This document shows positions 52,781 through 58,970 of a stretch of DNA of 64,000 nt, one piece after another. The stretch lies in the NCBI RefSeq assembly GCF_043195105.1, contig NZ_JBAFWO010000002.1, one strand, 5' to 3'. The first letter of the stretch is position 1. Every line of letters begins with the position of its first letter. Made by a program: the position numbers and the translations under genes. Source of the stretch: NCEH01 sp002257205 (GTDB lineage: Bacteria; Pseudomonadota; Alphaproteobacteria; Rhizobiales; Xanthobacteraceae). The notes under the pieces are model-generated. The model was not told the origin of the DNA. It made no database searches and saw only the letters and a list, made by a program, of their open reading frames with translations.

Positions 52781-53590
52781 ATGCCGCGCCTTCGTGCAGC
52801 CGCGTTGTTGATTGCGCTTCTGGTGGGGATAATGCCCTCGGGAGTAGCTACGGCCCAGCAGTGGACCTCGTCTCCGAAACCGTCTCCGGCGCAACCTTTA
52901 CCGGCCCATCCATCGGCGGCGGCTCCAGAGACGCCGAACCAACAGGTGGAACGGGTCGGAACCCGCTTCGGCACCGTTCTGGTGATATCCAGATTCAATT
53001 CCGATGACGACTCGATAGATGTCGCTTTGGGTACGCAGAAGATCACACTGAATGGTCATGGCGGAACCATTCAAGGCCAATATCGCCTACCGGATGAGGA
53101 TGTCCTGATTATCACCACCAGGAGCGGCGGAAGCGGGGGCGTAGATAACTACTACCTGATATCCGCCTCCCCAGCGGGCTTGAAGAACAGGACCGTTACG
53201 GGGTTCTCCCCAACGGACTACACCTTCAAAGTTCAACCCTCCTACGACAGCCTCCAATTTGACCTGGGGTACGAGGACGGCAGGTTGAAGGTCGCAACCT
53301 ATTCCGGCGGCGTTCTAAGGGTTACCAAGGCGGCACCCGTAGGAAAGCTCCAACTGGGCAGGGATGATTGTGCCTCGGTGCTGGATTATGCGGCAGAATG
53401 CAAAACGCAGGAGGATTGCCGATTTTCGGAGCCTATGGACATCTTCTCGATGAACGTCGTCAGGAACCTTCACGCCATCGCGAATAATCCCGCTTTCAGC
53501 GTCGAGCGTTTTCAGAAGGTCTGTGTGGAGATCTGCCGGACGCGCACCTATTCCACACTCCCGGTACGCAAGCAGCTCTGCGGGTATTAA
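52781..53590 (+). CDS. Exported protein of unknown function
   Basis: A 269-residue protein. Residues 1-25 are a signal peptide (LRAAALLIALLVGIMPSGVA), followed by a Pro/Ser-rich linker (PKPSPAQPLPAHPSAAAPET). The mature domain is rich in beta strand with Asp and Gly (ISRFNSDDDSIDVALGTQKI, LIITTRSGGSGGVDNYYLIS) and ends in a Cys-rich helical part with seven cysteines (CASVLDYAAECKTQEDCRF; VCVEICRTRTY; LCGY). I do not recognise a family. The ATG at 52781 follows GAGGTGG. The 220-base gap before it holds nothing I can name. Confidence 0.6.
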   Translation: MPRLRAAALLIALLVGIMPSGVATAQQWTSSPKPSPAQPLPAHPSAAAPETPNQQVERVGTRFGTVLVISRFNSDDDSIDVALGTQKITLNGHGGTIQGQYRLPDEDVLIITTRSGGSGGVDNYYLISASPAGLKNRTVTGFSPTDYTFKVQPSYDSLQFDLGYEDGRLKVATYSGGVLRVTKAAPVGKLQLGRDDCASVLDYAAECKTQEDCRFSEPMDIFSMNVVRNLHAIANNPAFSVERFQKVCVEICRTRTYSTLPVRKQLCGY

Positions 53591-53631
53591 TCGTGTATAC
53601 GATTATGCCCGTGCGGAGTCTCGCTTGCCAA

Positions 53632-53910
53632 TCACGGTCTTGAAGAAGCTTTGCTGTAAACCTCATTCAGCTTAGCTACCAGTTTATCCACAGCGGCACA
53701 TAACCGGCTGTTGTCCTTGCGCAGCTGTTCATTTTCCAAGGCCACCTCAGCGGACGACAGCATGGAGTTCATCGCGGCAGCGAAGTCTTCTGCCTCGGTA
53801 AGCGAAAAATCATCAGTGACGTACGTGCCATCGGCGCTATATAACTCATAGCAGCTATGCCCCCGCGTGAAATAATACCCACCCGGTAGGTTGATGCGCT
53901 CCTTGATCAC
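53632..53910 (-). CDS. Small element-encoded protein with C-terminal coiled coil
   Basis: A 92-residue protein starting at GTG 53910 with GAGGAAT upstream. The first half is sheet-like (LPGGYYFTRGHSCYELYSAD), the second a coiled coil (ALENEQLRKDNSRLCAAVDK and on). It is the last gene of a four-gene minus-strand operon that begins at 54468. Similar short proteins are common in phage early regions; no function can be given. Confidence 0.55.
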   Translation of the reverse strand: MIKERINLPGGYYFTRGHSCYELYSADGTYVTDDFSLTEAEDFAAAMNSMLSSAEVALENEQLRKDNSRLCAAVDKLVAKLNEVYSKASSRP

Positions 53911-54031
53911 ATTCCTCGCTTTCTCTTTGTTTTCGTATCTGTTCCCGCAGATAAGCCACGGGGTCTAAATCATCAAAGCGCAAATCCGGCTTCTTCTCGA
54001 CCTCAAGCAGGTGGAAGAAGTCGGTTTGCAT
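53855..54031 (-). CDS. 58-residue hypothetical protein overlapping the next gene
   Basis: Starts at ATG 54031, three bases after the stop of the small membrane protein at 54035. The first 40 residues (MQTDFFHLLEVEKKPDLRFD and YLREQIRKQRESEEC) look like a real charged helical protein. The end overlaps the 53910 gene by 56 bases in another frame. The ribosome site is weak, so translation may depend on coupling. Confidence 0.45.
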   Translation of the reverse strand: MQTDFFHLLEVEKKPDLRFDDLDPVAYLREQIRKQRESEECDQGAHQPTGWVLFHAGA

Positions 54032-54034
54032 CGC

Positions 54035-54160
54035 TTATTGCTCTTGGCAGCTAAGGCGTACCCATTGGCCGCCGAAGTCTTCACAGCGGTCGCGCTGGCC
54101 GAGGATGAAGAAGGCGCTCAGGGTAAGCATCAGGAAAACCAGATAAATCAAATAGCTCAT
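54035..54160 (-). CDS. 41-residue single-pass membrane protein
   Basis: Starts at ATG 54160 after a strong AGAGGGGAAAAGC ribosome site. Residues 2-20 form one membrane helix (SYLIYLVFLMLTLSAFFILG), followed by a short tail with two cysteines (RDRCEDFGGQWVRLSCQEQ). Phage micro-proteins of this type are often lysis or host-takeover factors; nothing specific can be assigned. Confidence 0.6.
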   Translation of the reverse strand: MSYLIYLVFLMLTLSAFFILGQRDRCEDFGGQWVRLSCQEQ

Positions 54161-54171
54161 GCTTTTCCCCT

Positions 54172-54468
54172 CTATGCGTTCTGGACACTGTTAGTATCGG
54201 CATCCCATTCTAGGTGCGCGACGCATTCCTCGTGAGAGTCACCGGCGCCGTAGTCTGTGAATTGCTTCACCACGCATTCCTGGCGGCCGGACAGGTTGCG
54301 GCGGCGGAAAAGGCTAACGTGCGCTTCCTCAATGGCCGCTGCTTTATCGCGCAGCGTAGCGAGATATGCGCCCTTGCCATCGGAAAGCTCATACCAAACG
54401 TCGGCGTCTTTCAGGTTGTATGGCGCGCAGGGATGGTTTGCGGCTCCTTCAGGCAAGTGTGGGTTCAT
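54172..54468 (-). CDS. 98-residue element protein, first gene of a minus-strand operon
   Basis: Starts at ATG 54468 with an AGGAG site 7 bases upstream and a near-consensus promoter just before it. The sequence has a short Pro-rich N-terminus, then VWYELSDGKGAYLATLRDKA, a helix AAIEEAHVSLFRRRNLSG, and the end CVVKQFTDYGAGDSHEECVA. No family is recognised. It is followed after 11 bases by the small membrane protein gene. Confidence 0.6.
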   Translation of the reverse strand: MNPHLPEGAANHPCAPYNLKDADVWYELSDGKGAYLATLRDKAAAIEEAHVSLFRRRNLSGRQECVVKQFTDYGAGDSHEECVAHLEWDADTNSVQNA

Positions 54469-54494
54469 TGGGTTTCTCCTTATTTGTTAAATAC

Positions 54495-54523
54495 ATTATT
54501 GCGCTGTAAAATAATAATGTCAA
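54495..54523 (-). promoter_or_regulatory. Strong candidate promoter for the minus-strand operon
   Basis: Minus strand: TTGACA (54523-54518), 17 bases, AATAAT (54500-54495). The -35 is perfect and the -10 has one mismatch. The start codon at 54468 lies 27 bases beyond. Directly upstream are two copies of AATAAGTG. Confidence 0.75.
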
Positions 54524-54524
54524 C

Positions 54525-54543
54525 AATAAGTGTGTAATAAGTG
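54525..54543. repeat. Operator-like direct repeat AATAAGTG x2
   Basis: AATAAGTG at 54525-54532 and 54536-54543, an 11-base period (about one helical turn), abutting the promoter at 54495-54523. Related octamers occur at 62881-62912 beside another operon start. Confidence 0.5.
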
Positions 54544-54671
54544 GAATAACAACCCTCGGTCGCCGTAACTGCGGAGCGCCGCCTTGACTATAACCCCATA
54601 GGGTATAAGGCTGCTGGGGGATAACCTGCACTTTCCCGCCGCCATTCGCGGCCAAGTTTACGAGGCCTCAC

Positions 54672-55010
54672 ATGGCATCCAAAACCAAAGAGACCACCGT
54701 GCCTGATTTTTCAGAAATGTCGCTCGATGAGCTGCAAGCCCTCGTGGAGGCGGCAAGCGCTGCCCTGGAGGAGAAGAAAGACGCACGACGCCAAGAGCTG
54801 ATGGCAGAGCTAGAGGCCCTGGGCGGCATTCCCACTGCGCCGCGCCGTCCTCGGGCTGCGCCTGCTGCTGCCGATGGCACGCGCGCCAAACCTGCCGTGA
54901 AGTACCGTGGTCCGAATGGCGAAGAATGGAGCGGGCGAGGGGCTCTTCCCCGATGGGCCAAAGATCTTGGAGTTCAGGACAAGGTTGGTCTCGAACGCTA
55001 TAAAGTTTGA
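54672..55010 (+). CDS. H-NS-family DNA-binding protein
   Basis: A 112-residue protein with the H-NS layout. There is an N-terminal dimerising coiled coil (SLDELQALVEAASAALEEKK), a basic Ala/Pro/Arg linker, and a C-terminal DNA-binding motif YRGPNGEEWSGRGALPRWAK, matching the Y-x-x-P-x-G-x-x-W-x-G-R-G-x-x-P-x-W pattern of H-NS/BpH3/HvrA proteins. These bind AT-rich DNA and silence foreign genes; here one is carried by the element. It is divergent from the operon at 54468 and ends in a terminator at 55092. Confidence 0.85.
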   Translation: MASKTKETTVPDFSEMSLDELQALVEAASAALEEKKDARRQELMAELEALGGIPTAPRRPRAAPAAADGTRAKPAVKYRGPNGEEWSGRGALPRWAKDLGVQDKVGLERYKV

Positions 55011-55026
55011 TAGCAGTTCAGCTATC
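55009..55026. other. Perfect inverted repeat at the end of the H-NS gene
   Basis: GATAGC, 6 bases, GCTATC, overlapping the H-NS stop codon. It could be a small operator or an RNA hairpin; no T run follows. Confidence 0.4.
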
Positions 55027-55091
55027 GAGGCGGCGCCCCTGTGGAAATGGGGGATGGGCATAGACGCTGAAAATTAGCGAAATGTCAGATA

Positions 55092-55126
55092 GTTGGGGCT
55101 GCAAACGGTTGTGCCCCAACCCTTTT
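55092..55126 (+). terminator. Rho-independent terminator after the H-NS gene
   Basis: An 8-base-pair stem GTTGGGGC / GCCCCAAC with a 13-base loop, followed by CCTTTT. It is about 80 bases after the H-NS stop. Confidence 0.65.
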
Positions 55127-55132
55127 ATCGAG

Positions 55133-55174
55133 TTATCCCCACAACTCACAAAGGGTATATGGTCGTGGGGATAA
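55133..55174. promoter_or_regulatory. Inverted TTATCCCCAC pair (DnaA-box-like or operator)
   Basis: TTATCCCCAC at 55133-55142 and its exact reverse complement at 55165-55174, 22 bases apart; a related TTATCCGGG follows at 55180. TTATCCCCA differs from the DnaA box TTATNCACA at one base. It lies upstream of the small gene at 55291, so it may instead be an operator. Confidence 0.45.
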
Positions 55175-55290
55175 TGCGGTTATCCGGGTGAAAGTGCGGG
55201 CGCCCCCTTGACGCATGGTCCAGGGTTTGCACCCATACCCGTAGGGATTGAGACAGCTTCACCGATTCGATTAATGGTGAGGTGTGTCCC

Positions 55291-55425
55291 GTGTCAGACG
55301 AATCCAGAAACCGGCTCTCCTTCAAACTTTTTGGGCTCCTCAGCGGAGAAGCTGAGGGCTTTGTCGCCATTGCGGCTTTGGTGACCTTGGTGCTCGCCGT
55401 CGTCGTGATCTGGCGGATCGTCTAG
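55291..55425 (+). CDS. 44-residue membrane protein
   Basis: GTG start at 55291 with GGTGAGG upstream. A polar N-terminus (MSDESRNRLSFKLFGLLSGE) leads into one membrane helix (GFVAIAALVTLVLAVVVIWR). The layout is common among phage-encoded micro-proteins. The stop is 11 bases before the convergent gene at 55436. Confidence 0.55.
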   Translation: MSDESRNRLSFKLFGLLSGEAEGFVAIAALVTLVLAVVVIWRIV

Positions 55426-55435
55426 TATGCATCAG

Positions 55436-55942
55436 CTATTTGCTCACGGTGTTTGTTGCCCTGAATCCAGCCAAAGCCCACAGAATGGCCGCGCCGAGCA
55501 TGAAGAGCGTCAGCGGTGGAAGAACCGCAATTGCTGCTGCCTGAAGCAGTTCCTCCCAAGGTTTAGGCTGTGGTGTAAGAGTGATAACAGCTTTAGAATA
55601 CAATTTTTCGGATAAATCTCGCGTGTTCAAATCCTTGTACTCAGGATAAAGAGCGCGGAATTTGGGCTCTTCATACCAGCAGAAATCGCCGGGCTGGATG
55701 TTGCTGTAATTGTCCCATGGCCCCGCGTTGCCCCGTCTGGCTGAATAGTCGGTGCCGAGCTTCCCTCTGGTTTGGCTGCATGGAACGGGAAGTAGATTTA
55801 TTCCGGCCTTTGCCCATTCGCGGGCTTCTGCGCCGCGCGCGAACTCCCGACTTACCGGACTGTACATGAAGGCAATGATCGTGATTGCCCATAGGACGGA
55901 AACCAGAACCCAGATACGAAACAGGCCGCGTCGGATATTCAT
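55436..55942 (-). CDS. Two-pass membrane protein of unknown function
   Basis: A 168-residue protein starting at ATG 55942 after GGGGGGAAC. It has an N-terminal membrane helix (IWVLVSVLWAITIIAFMYS), an extracytoplasmic domain with two cysteines (PVPCSQTRGKLGTDYSARRG; GDFCWYEEPKFRALYPEYKD), and a C-terminal helix (IAVLPPLTLFMLGAAILWAL). The NIRRGLFRIWVL start resembles small membrane proteins of many proteobacteria. It shares a transcript with the upstream gene at 55963. Confidence 0.6.
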   Translation of the reverse strand: MNIRRGLFRIWVLVSVLWAITIIAFMYSPVSREFARGAEAREWAKAGINLLPVPCSQTRGKLGTDYSARRGNAGPWDNYSNIQPGDFCWYEEPKFRALYPEYKDLNTRDLSEKLYSKAVITLTPQPKPWEELLQAAAIAVLPPLTLFMLGAAILWALAGFRATNTVSK

Positions 55943-55962
55943 AGTTCCCCCCAGCGGCCGTA

Positions 55963-56232
55963 TCAGTGCCCAGCCATGGCAATCTGAACCGCCTTTATCG
56001 CACCGCCGTGGGCGACCAGCTCTCCGCACAGCTCATATTCACTGCATTGGCTGGCCAGCTTTGCAAGCGTCAGGAACTGCTTGGCGGTGATGCGCTGATC
56101 GCGCTCGCAGGCCACCAGGAAAAGCGCTTCATCACGCTCGCCCAACTCAGGGTGAAGATGCCCCATCCGATCAATGACGTGGGCGTTCGTGGCATCCACC
56201 AGCGAGCCCCTAAAGCTGAACGTAGCCTTCAT
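55963..56232 (-). CDS. 89-residue hypothetical protein
   Basis: Soluble and largely helical (ERDEALFLVACERDQRITAK, ASQCSEYELCGELVAHGG). It begins at ATG 56232, divergent from the replication gene at 56446. No family is recognised. The shared 210-base gap probably contains divergent promoters. Confidence 0.5.
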   Translation of the reverse strand: MKATFSFRGSLVDATNAHVIDRMGHLHPELGERDEALFLVACERDQRITAKQFLTLAKLASQCSEYELCGELVAHGGAIKAVQIAMAGH

Positions 56233-56360
56233 CTGCGTGCCCTCGGCTTTGGTTGCTCTCAGAGCGTAGCAGGGGCAGCGCCATTGCGAATCCCCCTAGA
56301 CGAAGAATGTTAGTAGGAAAATAATCCTTGACGAAGCGAGGCGAGGTCACCCAGGATCTT

Positions 56361-56399
56361 GCGGGGCGGGTGACATCTACCTGACGGATGCCGCCCCGC
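56361..56399. other. Inverted repeat upstream of the O-like gene
   Basis: Perfect 9-base arms GCGGGGCGG and CCGCCCCGC separated by 21 bases, 47 bases before the start at 56446. It could be an operator or a leader hairpin; no T run follows. Confidence 0.4.
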
Positions 56400-56445
56400 C
56401 GTATTTCGGCTGTCAGGCGGCAATAACCAAAAGAAAGTCAGGTAT

Positions 56446-57291
56446 TTGAATGCATTCTTCTCATGGCAGCACGCCATACGCTCATCCAAGCTAGAGCCTA
56501 CCACTAAGCTGGTCTGCTACACGATCTGGAGCCACATGGCCTCAGACGGCACTGGCTGCTTTCCCTCATATGCACAGATCGCCGAGGAAAGCGGCTTGAG
56601 CCGCAGATGCGTCATTGAGCATGTTCATAAGGCTGTCGAGGTTGGTTTCCTGATGGTGGAAGCCCGTGAACGCGACAATGGCTCATCGACCTCGAACATG
56701 TATCGGCCGACCATGCCGGGTAGTGAACCTGCTGCACCAGGTGGTGATCCTGGTTCACCAGGGGGTGGTGATCCTGGTTCACCCCATATAACAAACCATC
56801 TTTCTAACAAACCAAGTAATACTATCCCTGTATCCCTTTCGCCGCAGGAGGAAACCAAAAAGAAAGCCCCCAAACATGCCAACCCTCGAACAAGCCTTAG
56901 CCAGTTTATCGAAAACACTGGCGGTCTCCCACCAGCCGAATGGGCAGAATATCCCCGGCGTGAACATGGGTGGGGAGCAGACCAGCTCAACGCCGTCTGG
57001 CGGGCCTTCAGCCGCTACTGGCACAGCCCTGACTGTCCGAAGCCGCTCAAGCGAGATTGGCGAGGCACTTGGGAGAATTGGTGCGATAGGGAAGCCGCAA
57101 ACCGCAGACCAGGCGGCCAGGCTGGCGGAGCAACTGGTAGCAACTTTGCTGCCGCCTTCAATGGCTTCGTGGATCGACGCACAGGAGCGCAAGGCAATCG
57201 ACGGGATGGAGCCGTTTCCTCGGGTGCCGAAGCCGGAGAGAACGCCGGAGCTGGTGGAGTGCATCTCGCTGACGGTGAAATCCCTTTCTGA
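56446..57291 (+). CDS. Phage replication protein O-like (helix-turn-helix initiator)
   Basis: A 281-residue protein with TTG start at 56446. The N-terminal winged helix fits HTH_36/lambda O type initiators: FFSWQHAIRSSKLEPTTKLV, CFPSYAQIAEESGLSRRCVI. The middle is a Gly/Pro/Asp repeat (PGGDPGSPGGGDPGSP), and the C-terminal half has ADQLNAVWRAFSRYWHSPD and DWRGTWENWCDREAANR. Its end is DGEIPF, similar to SSB-type tips (also in the ssb gene here, DDEIPF), perhaps for protein docking. Iteron-like repeats lie inside the gene at 56719-56784. Its last part overlaps the next gene. Confidence 0.7.
   Translation: MNAFFSWQHAIRSSKLEPTTKLVCYTIWSHMASDGTGCFPSYAQIAEESGLSRRCVIEHVHKAVEVGFLMVEARERDNGSSTSNMYRPTMPGSEPAAPGGDPGSPGGGDPGSPHITNHLSNKPSNTIPVSLSPQEETKKKAPKHANPRTSLSQFIENTGGLPPAEWAEYPRREHGWGADQLNAVWRAFSRYWHSPDCPKPLKRDWRGTWENWCDREAANRRPGGQAGGATGSNFAAAFNGFVDRRTGAQGNRRDGAVSSGAEAGENAGAGGVHLADGEIPF
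56719..56784 (+). repeat. Three iteron-like 21-base repeats inside the O-like gene (possible origin)
   Basis: Copies at 56719-56739, 56740-56760 and 56764-56784, of the form GGTGGTGATCCTGGTTCACC plus one base. The first differs at 4 of 21 positions; a GGG separates copies 2 and 3. Immediately after (56785-56835) GC falls to about one third, in an otherwise GC-rich gene. Iterons plus an AT-rich stretch inside gene O is the layout of the lambda origin. Confidence 0.55.
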
Positions 57292-57604
57292 GATCACTTC
57301 GCCCGCCAAGAACCGGCCTGCCGAGCTGGCGCTTGAGCTGTCCAAGATGTTCGCCGGCTTCAACCTGTTCGCTGGCGACTCCGCCAAGCTGGCCACTCAA
57401 GTCGAGGTATGGGGCGAGGAGTTGGGTGAATACCCGCTCTACGCCATCCGCAAGGCGTGCAAGTGGGCCATCCGGGGAGGGGAGCGTCTCCCCAGCTTGG
57501 CAGCCTTCCTGGCCGATGTACGCCTGGCGGTAGGGAGCAAGGTGCTGACGCGGAAGAAGCTTCTGCTGAGCTTCCTGAACACGGATGAACCGTCTGCGCG
57601 ATAG
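57206..57604 (+). CDS. Replication-region protein overlapping the O-like gene
   Basis: The frame is open from 56876 to 57604; the start is uncertain. ATG 57206 gives 132 residues and an 86-base overlap with the O-like gene; ATG 57161 and an ATG at 56876 would increase it to 131 and 416 bases. The clearly protein-like part is FAGFNLFAGDSAKLATQVEV, EYPLYAIRKACKWAIRGGER and LPSLAAFLADVRLAVG, helical and resembling small phage proteins encoded beside initiators. It may be a helicase loader; that is only by position. rusA begins one base after its stop. Confidence 0.55.
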   Translation: MEPFPRVPKPERTPELVECISLTVKSLSEITSPAKNRPAELALELSKMFAGFNLFAGDSAKLATQVEVWGEELGEYPLYAIRKACKWAIRGGERLPSLAAFLADVRLAVGSKVLTRKKLLLSFLNTDEPSAR

Positions 57605-58000
57605 GTGGTCGAGTTCACGGTTCCATTGAAGCCCATGCCGTCACCAAGGCCCCGCCTCGGGCGTGGCGGCACCACATTCATGCCGAGCAGCTACACGCGC
57701 TGGAAGGCGGACTTCATCCGCTGCATCCCGTATCAGTCCAAGACCCAATACGCGGGCGCTGTGAGCGTTTTTATCCATTGCGACGTGTCGGTGCCTAAGA
57801 GCTACACCAAAAAAGAACGACAGGATGCCCTGGAAGGTTTGGCGTGGCCGGTCGGCGACGTGGATAACCTTGCAAAGAGCGTCCTCGATGCCATGACGCA
57901 GGCGGGGTGCTGGCGCGATGATCGGCAGGTGGTTCGGCTCAGCGTGGCCAAAGGCTACGCCGAGCTTGATTCAGTGCAAGTGCGAGTTGTGCAAGGTTAG
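57605..58000 (+). CDS. rusA: RusA-family Holliday junction resolvase
   Basis: A 131-residue dimeric endonuclease that resolves recombination intermediates, frequent in phage early regions. It has FTVPLKPMPSPRPRLGRGG at the N-terminus, and the acidic catalytic cluster in GDVDNLAKSVLDAM followed by WRDDRQVVRLSVAKGYAE, matching the Asp triad of E. coli RusA. The start is a GTG directly after the upstream stop. Confidence 0.82.
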   Translation: MVEFTVPLKPMPSPRPRLGRGGTTFMPSSYTRWKADFIRCIPYQSKTQYAGAVSVFIHCDVSVPKSYTKKERQDALEGLAWPVGDVDNLAKSVLDAMTQAGCWRDDRQVVRLSVAKGYAELDSVQVRVVQG

Positions 58001-58013
58001 CAAGCGGAGGGTG

Positions 58014-58196
58014 TTATCTTCCGCACCGCGGACAGCGACCACCTAGTGGCCCCATGTTTAATGGGCGACTCTTTTCCCGCTGCTCACGCAGCCCTGCGGT
58101 CTCAACGCGTTGATTTAGCTCAGCTAGAAGTTCCAGCTTCTCTTCCGCATTGAGCCTCTCGAAATCATCTGCAAAGCGCCGAGTCCTCTCGCTCAT
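58014..58196 (-). CDS. 60-residue protein with C-terminal CxxC
   Basis: Starts at ATG 58196 after a clean AGGAGA site. The N-terminal helix is charged (FADDFERLNAEEKLELLAEL), the middle is basic, and the end is GGRCPRCGR, a single CxxC knuckle. It lies 21 bases downstream of the SLATT-like gene and on the same strand, and both end in a cysteine knuckle, which suggests they share a metal site or act together. No family is recognised. Confidence 0.55.
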   Translation of the reverse strand: MSERTRRFADDFERLNAEEKLELLAELNQRVETAGLREQREKSRPLNMGPLGGRCPRCGR

Positions 58197-58217
58197 TGTT
58201 CTCTCCTAATGGTATTA

Positions 58218-58796
58218 TTAGTTTCCGCCACACGTCATGCAGGGGCTTTTAGGGCGCCAGGGCGCTGTCCTCGTCGTCGGGACTTTATCGCACGTGTAGC
58301 ATTTGCGCTTAAAGAGAATGAGTCCGGTACGCATGCCCGCAGCATATTCGGCTGGCTTTATCCCCTTCTGAATATCGTGCGAATCGGCATCATCCTGACG
58401 CTTCGACAACAGCTTGTATTCAAGCTCCAGATTCTCGGCGTCGTTCTCGGCCAGCTTATTCCAGGCGGTGCGAAGCGCGTAGCTGTCCCGAGAAGCACGG
58501 TTGCAATATTGGAGCTCTTCGTCCCACTTGGAAATGAGCGACCAAAGAGTAAGCAAAAGTTGAGCAAGGGCTAAAAGCGCCAAGACCGTAATCGCTAGCC
58601 GCTGATAGTTCTTTAAGAAATCGAAGAAATCAGCACTTAAAACATAACCGATAACTAATGGTATGGCGATTCCGATAAAATCGCGTGAGCGGACCAATAT
58701 GGAGAGTTTTCTTGTTCGTTCATCGAAGATATGGCGGGTGCCCTCGGCATGCAGCGCATTGTCCGCGGACTTGGCACGAATTTCTTCAGGACTCAT
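58218..58796 (-). CDS. SLATT-like two-helix membrane protein with Cys4 tail
   Basis: A 192-residue protein starting at ATG 58796. Two membrane helices (IGIAIPLVIGYVLSADFFDF and LAITVLALLALAQLLLTLW) are followed by a long soluble helix (WDEELQYCNRASRDSYALRT...). This is the layout of SLATT effectors linked with SMODS nucleotidyltransferases. The end holds RKCYTCDKVPTTRTAP...CMTCGG, a CxxC-x16-CxxC zinc ribbon like that of the mobilome-associated CxxC proteins I recall. SLATT domains are thought to form pores in abortive infection. No CD-NTase gene is nearby. Confidence 0.68.
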   Translation of the reverse strand: MSPEEIRAKSADNALHAEGTRHIFDERTRKLSILVRSRDFIGIAIPLVIGYVLSADFFDFLKNYQRLAITVLALLALAQLLLTLWSLISKWDEELQYCNRASRDSYALRTAWNKLAENDAENLELEYKLLSKRQDDADSHDIQKGIKPAEYAAGMRTGLILFKRKCYTCDKVPTTRTAPWRPKSPCMTCGGN

Positions 58797-58970
58797 TAGC
58801 CCACTAGCCTTCCACGAACCTCAATCAACCGCGCTTCCCGAAGGGAGAAGGTAGGTTACTCCCTCAGCAGTTGTGCGAGAAGCGGCAATTTAGGGCGCGA
58901 TCCAGCTTGACCCAAGGTTGTGCCAACTGCCAAGATTCAGGCGGGGCGAAGGTTGGCGGGGATCAGCAAA

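Noticed and set aside
54584..54609. TTGACT plus TATAAG as a promoter for the H-NS gene
   Set aside because: The spacing is only 14 bases; left out as a feature, although some promoter must lie in this gap.
54449..54655. A 68-residue minus-strand frame upstream of the operon at 54468
   Set aside because: It covers the near-consensus promoter at 54495-54523 and the octamer repeats, has no ribosome site, and its sequence is not protein-like at the N-terminus.
55146..55370. Minus-strand frame opposite the 44-residue membrane protein gene
   Set aside because: The plus-strand frame has a ribosome site and a membrane helix; the minus frame has neither and crosses the inverted repeat.
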